Below, one piece after another: positions 11,506 through 21,251 of a DNA stretch of 64,000 bases. The notes beneath the pieces were generated by a model. The model was not told where the DNA came from. It did not search any database and was given only the letters and a program-made list of their open reading frames with translations. Origin of the DNA: Pestalotiopsis fici W106-1 (Eukaryota > Ascomycota > Sordariomycetes > Amphisphaeriales > Sporocadaceae); contig NW_006917092.1 in assembly GCF_000516985.1 (NCBI RefSeq), forward strand, positions 3,488,619 through 3,552,618. The letters run 5' to 3'. Both the position numbers and the translations under genes were made by a program. Position 1 is the first letter of the stretch. Each line of letters begins with the position of its first letter.

Positions 11506-12206
11506 ATGGCTTCCAAAATGAAAAACCTGTGAGTCTAGACTTTGCTTCTACTTTTCACGGTTTTTAACAATGGTTGCATAGCCCCAGTTCACAGAATGCA
11601 CCCTGTCTTCGCGTGACACTCGAATGTCCTGCGGAAATCTCCAAAGTCACGGATCAGACACATCTAACGATCAAGGTCAAATACGAGGGTCTCAGCGAGA
11701 CAGGGAGCCAAGATGCTCCTTCTATTACCTTTAACAAGTACGGTGTCATGAGAGAAGATGATTTGGCTTTATACCAGCTCCGTGACGGCGAGTGGATCCA
11801 AGACATGTCGGAGAATGATGAGTATGGAGGCTGCTGTGGATTCGCCATATTGGACGCACCTCCGATGCTGGTAAATGTGAGCGAGGATGACCAGTTCCCG
11901 AGTCTCAGCTTGGGCGAGGCCGTGATTGCCCATCAATATCCCTTGAAGGAAAAGCTTCCGGGTGATGCCAAAGCGGGCGATCGCTTCCGTCTAACATTGA
12001 AGCAAGCCCGTGTGGAATGGTGGAACTGGGGCGGCCGCGAGGAGCATGCAAATACGAAAGTCTATCTGCCATGTTGGCGCTTGGGCCCAGTTGTCGACCC
12101 TCCCACCCCTGATTACGACTCTCTCCTTTGCCCAGAAACAAAGAATGAAGGCCGGCCGAAGCTGCTTGTACATATTGGCGACCCAGTGGAATTCGTATTG
12201 ACGTAA
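11506..12206 (+). CDS. Conserved-looking hypothetical protein
   Basis: A 215-residue protein I cannot name. The long frame has no usable ATG of its own; a 23-bp first exon (11506-11528, MASKMKNL) spliced across a 53-bp intron (GTGAGT...TAG) restores an in-frame start, which supports a real gene. The protein has no signal peptide or membrane segment. It contains an early beta-rich region (LRVTLECPAEIS, LTIKVKYEG), a glycine and cysteine turn YGGCCGFAILDAPP, and a Trp-rich segment VEWWNWGGREEH. The overall pattern suggests a cytosolic beta-sandwich protein, but that is inference. It stands alone, more than 2 kb from its neighbours. Confidence 0.7.
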
Positions 12207-13146
12207 GCAGTCTTCTTGTTTCACTGCTTCTTGCTTATGGTGGAATATTTGGTTCGGGATTTGTCTGTTGTAGTTTGTACATTTACCGATGCATGCAGTG
12301 ACTATCGCTACGATGGGAAATTATGATGGGACTCCTTATCTTCAAATCAGAGAGCCAAAGCCCTGATTTTCTGATCCTAGAAGCTCGACTTCGTACGGCT
12401 CAAGTAGACTCATTCGTACGACGTCATTGCGCTCCCAGCATAACAAACTTTGTTGGAGGCACGTAATTGAAGCATCATTCCGCAACTTGTTTTGGGGCAC
12501 AAACCCGAAGCATGGCATGGCAAAATATAATTCAATCATGCCTGAGTCATCTCCAAAATATCGTGGAAGGAAGCAGATTCAAGCCATCGTATATAATACA
12601 TATGTACAACATGCATCGTGGAGATTCAAAAAATCCAGTACCATAAGACTATCTGACCACAGGGTTATCCTGTCAACACATTTATCATCGGAACAGGGGC
12701 ATTGATTCAAGCATCGATTCGCCCCCTTTCCTCACTAATAGGTAATATATTTAGGCAGGTTGTGGTCATCGGAAGACCTGTCGGGACCTGGAATAGGCGT
12801 TTGTTCACAGAGAGAAATATGCCTTCTCTGACGATCAGCAAACGTGAAAGACTCCGGAAGAACTGAGAGATCATTAACCTGCCAGGTGTACAAGAGCTGA
12901 ATTCTGTCATCAAAGTCCGAGAGGACGATACTTACTGCTCTAGTGTCATTTTTGCAAACAAAAGTACCGCTCACCGACTTGCTCAGTTGATTTAGTATAC
13001 TCTTACTCTCCCGTTGTTTGTCTCAAGTCTTGGATTCGCAGCTCTCGTTAGTACTAGAAAGATAGGAGCTATCCTAAAAGAGCTCAAAACAGAAAATGCG
13101 CTTGGACGAGCCGTTCGTGGTGGGGGAGGACGCGCTGTGCAAAATC

Positions 13147-13236
13147 AAATCAGCCGTGACCGCAGCCCTTTTGGGATATTCAACAAAAATCAGCCTGATC
13201 ACGGCCCGTTTGTAGATATTTCAACAAAGATCAGCC
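13147..13236. repeat. Diverged tandem repeat, 40-41 bp unit
   Basis: The block AAATCAGCC starts at 13147 and 13187, and AGATCAGCC at 13228. Between these anchors the two full units match along most of their length (both end in GATATT[T]CAACAAA). A third copy decays after its first few bases. Confidence 0.6.
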
Positions 13237-13433
13237 CTAAGCAGGCACATTTGCTGGCGCTATGCCTGATCCGGCGGAAATGGTCGAGCTCTAGTCGGCT
13301 ACCAAGAAATGGCACTTTCGTACTAGTGAGCTCGGTAAGAAAAACACATCGGATTACCAGAGCAACGCAGCTTAAAGCAACTACAAACGACACATTTTTT
13401 TTAATGGCCCAGATCAGTCCAAATCAGTCGAGT

Positions 13434-13464
13434 CGAATCAGTAAGGGCCAGTCCCCCACCATTC
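13434..13464. repeat. 31-bp direct repeat, copy 1
   Basis: Identical over 31 bases to 14148-14178 (begins CGAATCAGTAAGGGCC, ends CCACCATTC). Both are preceded by AATCAGTC-type elements and followed by pyrimidine-rich DNA, so this looks like a duplicated piece of promoter. Confidence 0.75.
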
Positions 13465-14147
13465 TCTTCTCATCAATCTCAGGCCTGAAGCTTCACTTTT
13501 TCTCCCCTTTTACTCGCTCTCTGTCGACCTTCCACAGGATACTCTCGAGCTTCTCCAAATCGTGAACACATTCACAAGGCTTGCCCTCCTCGGGATACGA
13601 TATTGAGAGACGACAAGTTCACTGAAGACTTCTGGAAGGGTCTCGGGATGCTGATACGGCGCATATACAATATAAAATTCCTTTTTCCTCGCTCTCCTGT
13701 TTCGAAGAGATGTGATATGCAGATTCTGTCCTCGACTTACTTCTAACACCAAGCAGGCGTCGCATCTGCCACAAGCACATTAAGCCTCGAACGGCAGATT
13801 ACAACCTATGATTTTGATACTGTCTACCTTAAGTCCAATTAAATAATTAAGACTAGTCTAATAGCTGCATTAATCCGCCGACGATACGTAAAAGTTCGCT
13901 TTACGTGGTGATATGGAACTTGACCAAGTAAACAGAGACAGCAAGACAAACGGCTGGTAGAACCAGCTGGCGAGAATGGCAAGACTTTTCGAGAAAAAAA
14001 AAAAGTGACTGGCGAAGCTCGACTACAAACGCGGCCGACAACCGTCCCCCACCTGTTGATTCAAGCTCTCTTGATCTATCACCACGTCCCGGATTAGTCA
14101 AAATCAGTCCAGATCAGTCCGGGCGAATCAGTCAAAATCAGTCCAGG

Positions 14148-14178
14148 CGAATCAGTAAGGGCCAGTCCCCCACCATTC
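14148..14178. repeat. 31-bp direct repeat, copy 2
   Basis: Second copy, about 515 bp before the BTB gene ATG. The AATCAGTC elements just upstream are themselves doubled here (14100-14147). Confidence 0.75.
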
Positions 14179-14692
14179 CTTTCTATATCTACCAGGCCAG
14201 ATTCTTCCCAAATATTTTTTTTTCCCACCCACACATTCACTCCCTCTTCATTCTCTTGAGCTTCAACCAAACCACAAATCACCATACCTACACTCAAAGC
14301 GCCACGTGCCTTGCTTCTTCCTACTCCAGGAATTCTCTTGTCTACTCAGCCGTCTCGCTGTCGTTAACCGAGAACTCAAGATCAAACATACCCTTCCTTC
14401 TGAACAACCTTGGCCTTAGAGACCTCTAGCGGCCCGACACCTCAATACCTTCAACCCCGCCCAAGTTCGTTGCGCGCCTTTCACTAGGTATCTAGTCTAA
14501 GTACGCGTCAACTACACGTGAAGCTACCTACCTACAAACGCGCACAGCTTCCTCTTCTCCTCTCCCAATCCTCAACTCCCCTAAACAGTCCTCCGTAAAT
14601 CAAAGGTGAAACCAAAACACCTTTCAGATCTCTCTCTTCCCTTTGCACAAACTTCCACATCTCCATCCACCAACGAAGCTAGCTGCTACAAA

Positions 14693-15515
14693 ATGGCCGC
14701 CTACGACCAGTACGGTATGCTCTTCAAGAGCGAGATCTTCTCCGACTTCAAGCTCACTTGCAACGGAACGACCATTCCTGTTCATCGCATCGTCTTGGCG
14801 ACGCACTCACCTGTTTTCCGCAGAGCAATGACCAGCTCGTTCAAGGTAAATTCAAATCCAGTATCTACTCGTGGCACACACTGACGATAATTAATAGGAG
14901 GCGCGTGAAGGCCTAATGAATCTGCCTGAGGACGATCCCGTCATTCTCGAGAAGTTCCTATCCATCATGTACCGAGGCACATACGACGACGCGCTCTTTG
15001 GCAAGGCTCAGGCTCCCCACCTTACGACCACTCTGCCACTAAAAAAGCTCATTGGCTTCCTCAGCGGTACCGAAGCGGGTTGGGATCTTGATATGAACGA
15101 ACGCAAGGCCCTGGACAACTTTCACTGCACCAACGACATTGACTCGCCTGAGGGCATGGCTCTAGCACAAGAGAGTTTGCAAGACGCCTTATACATCTAC
15201 TTCATGGCCAAGAAGTATCAATGTGCCATTGCTGCCGTGATTGCCCACGATCGGTTTCTCAGTGCCCTCGACTTCTGCTTTGATAAGCCGGAATTCTCCG
15301 ACCAAGAGCTCCACAAGTTCATCGAGGTTATTGATGAGCTGTATAGCAATAGCATCCCAAAAGACATCCTCCGCTTGACGCTGTGCCGCCATTTCCACCG
15401 CTTTACCGACAAGCGGCCCGATGTTGGTCAGCGCTTCGGGGCACTAGCTACCGACCTTATCAAAGCTCATCCCGAGTTTGCCACCGACATGAACAGTACC
15501 CGGTACTCTTATTAA
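14693..15515 (+). CDS. BTB/POZ domain protein
   Basis: A 256-residue protein; exons 14693-14845 and 14898-15515 with a 52-bp intron. The N-terminal BTB fold is clear: SEIFSDFKLTCNG (residues 13-25), PVHRIVLATHSPVFRRAM (29-46), then across the intron EAREG and the LPEDDP...LSIMYRGTY segment. The C-terminal half is helical (ALYIYFMAKKYQ, FIEVIDELYSNS) like the BACK-like tail of fungal BTB proteins. These proteins usually dimerise and many serve as Cullin-3 adaptors; a specific target cannot be read. No kelch or MATH domain. The long pyrimidine-rich leader carries a duplicated element (see repeats). Confidence 0.9.
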
Positions 15516-16380
15516 AGACTGTCCACACCATTAATAGCAGGATCATTGAGATTCTGGAGCACTCTACCAACTCGCCCTCATTGAGTGCCAAATCAGTTCA
15601 TTAGAATGCCCTACAAGTTGTACAAAAATGAACACAACGTCCTTGATATGCGCAACAAAAACGCGCAAGAGTCTGGTAGGGAGGCCATCATTACGAGGAG
15701 GATTATAGCGCAAAGGACGAAGGGGGCATGCAGACGCGAGCACATGGACACGAGCCATGATTTGACAAGATCCGACGATGGATTCATTCGGATTAACATA
15801 AGAGATCTTGGGATCCTGACGAAATATTTTTGATATGAAGATTTCCCTTTGTACACGGTAGACAGCGATTTTTCGTACCAACCTATGCGTTTGCATTCAT
15901 ACAGACCATTTCCGTGCAGTGTTAATACTTTGGCAATTGAGAAGCACAAGGACTGGATTGTATTGCAATGAAGCGGACATTTCCATTTGTAAATCTCTTT
16001 GGGAACTCTGGATGACTGCACGTGATTCTGGTGAATGGCTTCTGCCTGTTTCGCTGCATAATATGAAATGTTTTATGTTACTCCCGTATAACTTTATACG
16101 CTCTCCTCCTACGCATAAAGTCCCCACAACCAATGTCATAAGCCCGGTTTGAGCATACGCTAATGGTATCCACCTAGCATAGGAATTTGAATTCCGCTAT
16201 GCAGCATCACGCAACGTGACGTCGGGTTCGACAAGCTTTTTAACTCACGCGTGGTCGGGAGAAGCTTTTTATTTAAAGTGCAAATCTGCCATTTCTACTC
16301 CCTTTTGTTCTTGCATTTTTCGTGGTAGATGTCCCCTGCAGAAAGTCGTTGCATCAGACGGAGAAATCACTAACGTTACA
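15516..16380. other. Intergenic region
   Basis: 865 bp between the BTB and Rid-family genes. Only short frames, no recognised feature; the last 100-200 bp should hold the Rid gene promoter. Confidence 0.45.
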
Positions 16381-16845
16381 ATGTCGCACTTACAATACTT
16401 TTCATACCCCGGCGTGGGCGAACGGAATAGAAAAATGTTCAAGTACTCACAAGCCGTTCGAGTCGATAATCGCATCGAGTGCTCTGGCCAAGGTAAGCCG
16501 TTACGTTCGTTTACTCTTTCGAATAGAAATGGCTCACACCATGTAGGAGGTTGGAACCCAGAAACTGGAGAATTTTACAAGGAGATCAACCAGCAGATTG
16601 ACCAAGCTTTTAAGAATGTCGACATTGCGTTGAAGCATGCTGGTGGAAAAGGATGGGGACAGGTCTATCGGGTCAACTCGTATCATGTTCCTATCAACAA
16701 CGAAGCCATAGAGGCCATGGTACGAAACTTCAAGATATGGGTGCCCGATCATGAGCCAATCTGGACCTGTGTCGGAGTGCCCAGGTTAGGTGAGGACGAC
16801 ATGAGAGTCGAGATCGAGGTAGTAGCACACGATCCAAAGGAGTGA
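16381..16845 (+). CDS. Rid (YjgF/YER057c/UK114) family protein
   Basis: A 136-residue protein of the usual Rid-family length; exons 16381-16492 and 16547-16845, 54-bp intron, junction giving Gly-Gly-Trp. Family features seen: SQAVRVDNRIECSGQGGW at the start of the chorismate-mutase-like fold, a helix QQIDQAFKNVDIALKHAGG, RVNSYHVP, and the C-terminal VGVPRLGEDDMRVEIEVVA. Archetypal RidA trimers hydrolyse reactive enamine/imine intermediates using an Arg in a PARS-type motif just before the C-terminal strand. Here that position appears as Trp (PIWT), so the classical deaminase activity may be absent or changed. Likely cytosolic or peroxisomal; no targeting signal is seen. Confidence 0.88.
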   Translation: MSHLQYFSYPGVGERNRKMFKYSQAVRVDNRIECSGQGKPLRSFTLSNRNGSHHVGGWNPETGEFYKEINQQIDQAFKNVDIALKHAGGKGWGQVYRVNSYHVPINNEAIEAMVRNFKIWVPDHEPIWTCVGVPRLGEDDMRVEIEVVAHDPKE

Positions 16846-18287
16846 GCTCTTCCAAAGTCATTGGACTTGCACTTTGTGAGTTTTTCAACTCTCCATAGAA
16901 CAAATCATGTGTCATACTGTTGGGATGACGAGTCAGAAAGGCTCAGCAATGCTACACTTTTGATGTGAATTACAAATAGTCGCTAGTTATTGTTGCATTT
17001 CGTCAATAGCAACAGTGTTACTCGTCGGGTCAAGCATCGTTACACACTCCTTCAAAGGTTGCATGGCTGCCGACTATGCTAACGGCAGCTTCATAGAAAA
17101 GATGGTAACATCAACATGAGTAGATGGCATGAAAACTAGCTTCTAGTATTATAGTCTTGGTGGCAGCGACAAAGCCATAGTCAGCAAGAAAGCAAAGGTC
17201 TGGATGGCCATGATTAGCTTGGCCATCTTAACTATCATGCGTACCATAGGGGGAAAATCAGTGGCTACACAATGATTGTTTTGCACACAATGATTGTGCT
17301 CCAACACAATGATTGTTTGCCCACAATGATTGTGTAATGAGGCAATTGTTGCAATACTGCACAACCATTGTGTAGAAAACAATTATTGTTTTAAAACCAC
17401 TATTCCCCGCTACGGTATGCATGTGTAGGACTTGAAAGAGTTCGAGCTCGTGGCATAAAGCCAGAAGTGCTGTTGTTTGGATAATCGTTTGCGCGTCGCT
17501 TGCCAGCCGTTGGGGTAGGATTATGAACATGTATCTGTGCCTGGATGTGTGGTTTTGCTTTGCCGTGTTTCATGGCCGACATGCTTAATCTTGGGGTTGC
17601 ATGGAGATATTTGTCCTAGGCTAGAGTGGTAGAAGACAGGCGAATATCGAGACTGTGGTGTTATTGGCATCATTGGTTGCACTTTTTTCCCGTTTCAGAC
17701 GTCTCGATGGCCTTACCATCGGTCGGTTGAGCTGCAGCATATAACACTTGGCATTACAACCCCAGACAAGCGCTCAAATATTTTTGGCAAACAATGTGTT
17801 CGACCGTTCCATGTTTGGATGCCAAGAGCCCTTTAGTCCGAATGGGAAAGTGGGATTTACTCCGACAGTCGATGTTATGATGCATAAGGCAAAAGAGTAC
17901 CGAAGCCATTGCCGGATCTTAGAGTTGCTTCTCTGAGTGCGACGATTATACGAGTTCAAGGGTGAAAGTGGTGAGTAACTCGGCTGATCAGCAAATCAAA
18001 ATTGACGCTCGGAAGAATCCCTTATGTCAAGCTCCGACGGCTAATATTAAACATGGCTCAGCACCTTGCTAGCTATAACATCCTCCAATCAACACGCAGC
18101 AAGGCATTATGTAAATGCCGACCTTGGATACCGATTGGCCTTGTACCACGTAGACTCAAGTGTGCAAAAAATGGAGCTCTTCGAATATAAGAAAGTGTCA
18201 TGGCACCAGATGTCGTAGTTTATGAATTGGATTACAACATTCACAGTACTGGACCAGACCACTCAACCATCAACAACATCAATCACA
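16846..18287. other. Intergenic region with palindrome array
   Basis: 1.4 kb without a credible gene. Its main content is the ACAATnATTGT array at 17269-17389. The final part contains the promoter of the secreted hydrolase. Confidence 0.5.
17269..17389. repeat. Seven-copy array of the palindrome ACAATnATTGT
   Basis: ACAATGATTGT occurs exactly at 17269, 17287, 17306 and 17323. A weaker GCAATTGTTG copy lies at 17342, ACAACCATTGT at 17361 and ACAATTATTGT at 17379. Spacing is 17-19 bp throughout. Each unit is an odd-centre inverted repeat, so the array reads the same on both strands. ACAAT/ATTGT is the core bound by HMG-box proteins, which makes a multi-site binding platform possible; a decaying minisatellite is the simpler alternative. 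Confidence 0.75.
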
Positions 18288-18869
18288 ATGCACTTCAGCC
18301 CTCTCCATCTCCTTGCCATCGTGACGGCAGCCGCAGCCGACCACACAATGGGCTTCATTGGCTGCTCCATGGCGGAAAACGTTGCGCAAGGCTACGTCGC
18401 CGACGGCGGAAAGCGAATGTGGCCCAACTACGGCACCAGCGGACAGGTGGTACAGTCTTGGACCGACGTCAACTCTGCCTCGTGGAAGCTCTATGACCAA
18501 CAAGTCGCGAAATACGGAAAGCCCGACACGGTCTGGGTGCAGATTTGCATCTTTGCGCAGCAGGGCGCCACGGCCGACGAGGTCAAGAAGATGATTGCCA
18601 ATGCGCGCACACACTCCAACGCCGATGCTGCCATTTATCTCACCGGTCAGCCCCTCTACGAGCAGGGATACAATTGCTTCTTGGCTGGAGACGGCGGTGC
18701 CAATATGACCGATACTCTGGCCAAGACTGTTGCTGCAGACACCTCACTCGTCAATGTCACTTATCCCGGCTCATTCCTTCTGCATCCGAGCGAGGTCCAG
18801 GACGGATGTCATGCTAATACTGCTGGACAAAAGTCGTTGGGTCAGCAGGCACTCGCCTTTTGGGGCTGA
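18288..18869 (+). CDS. Small secreted SGNH-hydrolase-like protein
   Basis: Intronless gene for a 193-residue secreted protein. The ATG at 18288 opens a signal peptide (MHFSPLHLLAIVTAAAA); an in-frame ATG at 18222 would bury it. The mature protein begins near DHTMGFIGCSMAENVAQGY. A C-terminal DGCHANTAGQ fits the Asp-x-x-His block of SGNH hydrolases, and GCS near the N-terminus may stand in for the nucleophile Ser block, although the usual GDS is not present. Cys residues (GCS, QIC, YNC, DGC) may form disulfides. The family label is therefore tentative; an esterase or a non-catalytic relative are both possible. The palindrome array lies about 0.9 kb upstream. Confidence 0.75.
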   Translation: MHFSPLHLLAIVTAAAADHTMGFIGCSMAENVAQGYVADGGKRMWPNYGTSGQVVQSWTDVNSASWKLYDQQVAKYGKPDTVWVQICIFAQQGATADEVKKMIANARTHSNADAAIYLTGQPLYEQGYNCFLAGDGGANMTDTLAKTVAADTSLVNVTYPGSFLLHPSEVQDGCHANTAGQKSLGQQALAFWG

Positions 18870-20034
18870 TCATCGTGGGGCAATCAGTAATCCACCAACA
18901 GCACGCATGTATATCGTATTCGAGGTGGAACGAGAATGTCCAAAAGGCTATACACGTTGGGAAGTTATCAGTAAATTGGAACAAATTGTAGCACGATGCA
19001 AACATGGATGGTGAACCACGTACGTGATCAGAATTTCTGGTGATTTGTGCCTTTCTTAGCGGGACCAAACATCACCTGCTACTCCAAAATGCCATGCTAT
19101 AAGCTCGTAAGATAAGCCCGTTTGCTCTATAGACAGGAACTTTTAGCATTATGGTTAGGACACGGTGAAAAGGCATCCAGTAACAATTGTAGCATACCTG
19201 ATTTAGCTAACCAATAAATGCTTCCCACAAAGGAGACATATAATCATAGCCATGAGAGATTATGGTTTGTGTTAATCCAGATTCCAGGAGATGGCTGGCT
19301 CGTTAAATCGGCCTGTAGAAATAGCTGCCAATGAAAGGCGAGTTGTAGGGGTATAGAGCCCCGCGCAAAGCGTACCTAGTATTCAATGAGTTAGTGGCCC
19401 GGAAAACCCCATGCATTTGTTTACACTATGGAGCGGCAGTGGAATAGAGGCGTGCTAGAAGCAGTATGAATCCACTTGATCGCATGTATGGTTCCGACAG
19501 TCTGGGTAAACTTTCGATCACCTTATCAGTTCCTGCGTTGAGCGGAGGGTGGTGTGCTGATCTCCCACTGTTGTGCATGTCACTGTTGTACGAGTCTGAG
19601 CACAGAATAGGGCATAAAAAGTATGCCTATAGACGCATATGAAAGAGGCTGGGCTGGTCAGAAGATTCCGTGAGTCTCTTTCTGCCCTTTTTTGGGCATG
19701 TATAATTCCGGGAGACATTTCTTCTTGTCGGGAATCGCACAATCTTCAGTTGCCATCAAATTGGTGGTTGGTAAAAAGAGTAGTATTGGTAACACGGGTC
19801 TCGGCTATCGCCGCCAACCCCACACTCGCAGAGATAGACCAGGAAGATTGAAGTCATACCGCTGACATATCCTGGGTTCTAGAAATCATGTTGGCTTGGC
19901 TTGATACTGAAAAGGCGAAAGTGATAAAGGACCAGGTATAAATAAGATGACAGGTGCCCAAGTAACCCATCAATCGCGCGCCTGACGGATACCTCATATT
20001 TAGCTTTATCAACTAATTGTCGCGAGTCCTCACA
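18870..20034. other. Intergenic region
   Basis: About 1.2 kb with no supported gene. A TATAAATA box at 19937-19944 lies about 95 bp before the nicotinamidase-like ATG at 20035, suggesting its promoter is intact. Confidence 0.45.
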
Positions 20035-20985
20035 ATGTTCGGCAGAGCCTACACATCCCTGCTAGCCTTGGCCAGCGTTATCCAAGCAGTGCCAGTATGA
20101 AATCTATCTGACAATATCTAGCAAGACTCTAAGCTAATCTGCAGCCTAGTTCTCTAGTCGACTACACAAGAACACGGCCCTGGTACTCATTGATGTACAG
20201 AATGATTTCATCACCGGCTCGCTGAACAACTCTCGCGCCCCAGCTATTTTGCCAAAGATCTATCAACTGTTGGACGATCATGAGTGGCCATTCATTGCAG
20301 CATCACAGGGTAGGGCCTCACGGCATGTTCAATTGGTCTAAAGCTGATGATGATCCACGACAGATTGGCATCCCATCGACCATGTCTCTTTCGCGTCAGC
20401 GCATCCCGGCAAGGAGTCTGGCGATTCAGTCAACATCACGTTCCTAGACACTCCTACCAAGATTGAGACGCAAGGTCTGTACGCAAACCATTGCGTTCCC
20501 GAAACCTAGGGTGCCGAGATCGAGACGGGCGTTCAAACGCGTCTGCACTACCTCGAAGGCTTCCGCACGCCCGTCAATTACATCAAAAAGGCCCAAAACC
20601 ACTCGGTTGATTCGTGCTCGGCCTTTGCCGATAACCAGTACCACCAATTCACGACATTGGACTCGGAGCTCTCTTTGCATAGCATCGAGACCCTTGTCAT
20701 TACAGGCCTGATTACCAATGCCTGCGTTCGGGGTACCTCGATTGACGGCATCAAACTGGGATACGAAGTGATTCTGATTGAAGACGCGACCGAGACGACG
20801 TCAGACGAAGCCAAAGCCACTGCGATAACGGAACTCGAAGGGTGGGGTATGTCGATTATCATGACCCCTGTCATATCGTGAAGTACTGAAGCTAATGATA
20901 AGCAGGTGTTCAAGTCATGAACCTGACAGATTGGGAGGCAGCATATCCCACGTCTTCCAAGGCGAGAAGACTTCTTGAATTATAA
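20035..20985 (+). pseudogene. Secreted nicotinamidase/isochorismatase-like hydrolase with an in-frame TAG
   Basis: Exons 20035-20094, 20150-20309, 20364-20846 and 20906-20985 join into a 261-codon frame interrupted once by TAG at 20507-20509 (codon 122). Everything around it is well kept: a signal-peptide-like start (MFGRAYTSLLALASVIQA), LIDVQNDF with catalytic Asp35, metal-site pattern DWHPIDHVSF, NHCV just before the stop, GAE directly after it, and the nucleophile region TNACVRGT with Cys194. In intact relatives the interrupted motif reads like HCVxGTxGAE, so the stop replaces one codon of a conserved loop. CAG to TAG is the change that RIP mutation would cause. Nicotinamidases convert nicotinamide to nicotinate. 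Possible explanations are a recent null allele, a sequencing error or readthrough. A 38-bp intron ending at this TAG would delete the metal-ligand loop and is unlikely. Confidence 0.75.
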
Positions 20986-21251
20986 AAACACTTTGGCACA
21001 GTGAAGAGTATGAATTCATAATGAGAAAGAATAAACGCTGAATCTTGTAAACCTGGAATAAAAATATCCAAGTGAATCCATATGCCACTGCTCACCGCGC
21101 TAATTGGTGGGGTCGCTTTCCGTCCCCAACATGAAGCAGTTTAAGAGTACATATATACGGATATCCTTTTGTATCAGCCTGTCTGTAGGTACACAGGCAA
21201 AGCTGTTGTTATATTTATAGGCAGCGCCCTATAATTCTCATGAGCGATACC

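Larger units (their letters stand above)
12207..14692. other. Long non-coding region with degenerate repeats upstream of the BTB gene
   Basis: About 2.5 kb without a credible gene. It contains a 40-41 bp diverged tandem repeat at 13147-13236, and two copies of a 31-bp sequence 714 bp apart, the second close to the BTB promoter (both listed separately). A pyrimidine-rich stretch at about 14200-14690 probably includes the promoter and 5' leader of the BTB gene. Confidence 0.5.

Noticed and set aside
13014..13565. 183-codon plus-strand open frame
   Set aside because: It runs through the tandem repeat and a duplicated promoter piece, has no domain and no splice support.
17269..17389. Possible CRISPR-like or terminal-repeat array
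   Set aside because: Units are 11 bp with 6-8 bp spacers in a eukaryotic genome; size and context do not fit CRISPR or transposon ends.
20469..20509. Reading the nicotinamidase TAG as the end of a 38-bp intron
   Set aside because: The intron would be unusually short and would remove the conserved NHCV loop needed for metal binding.
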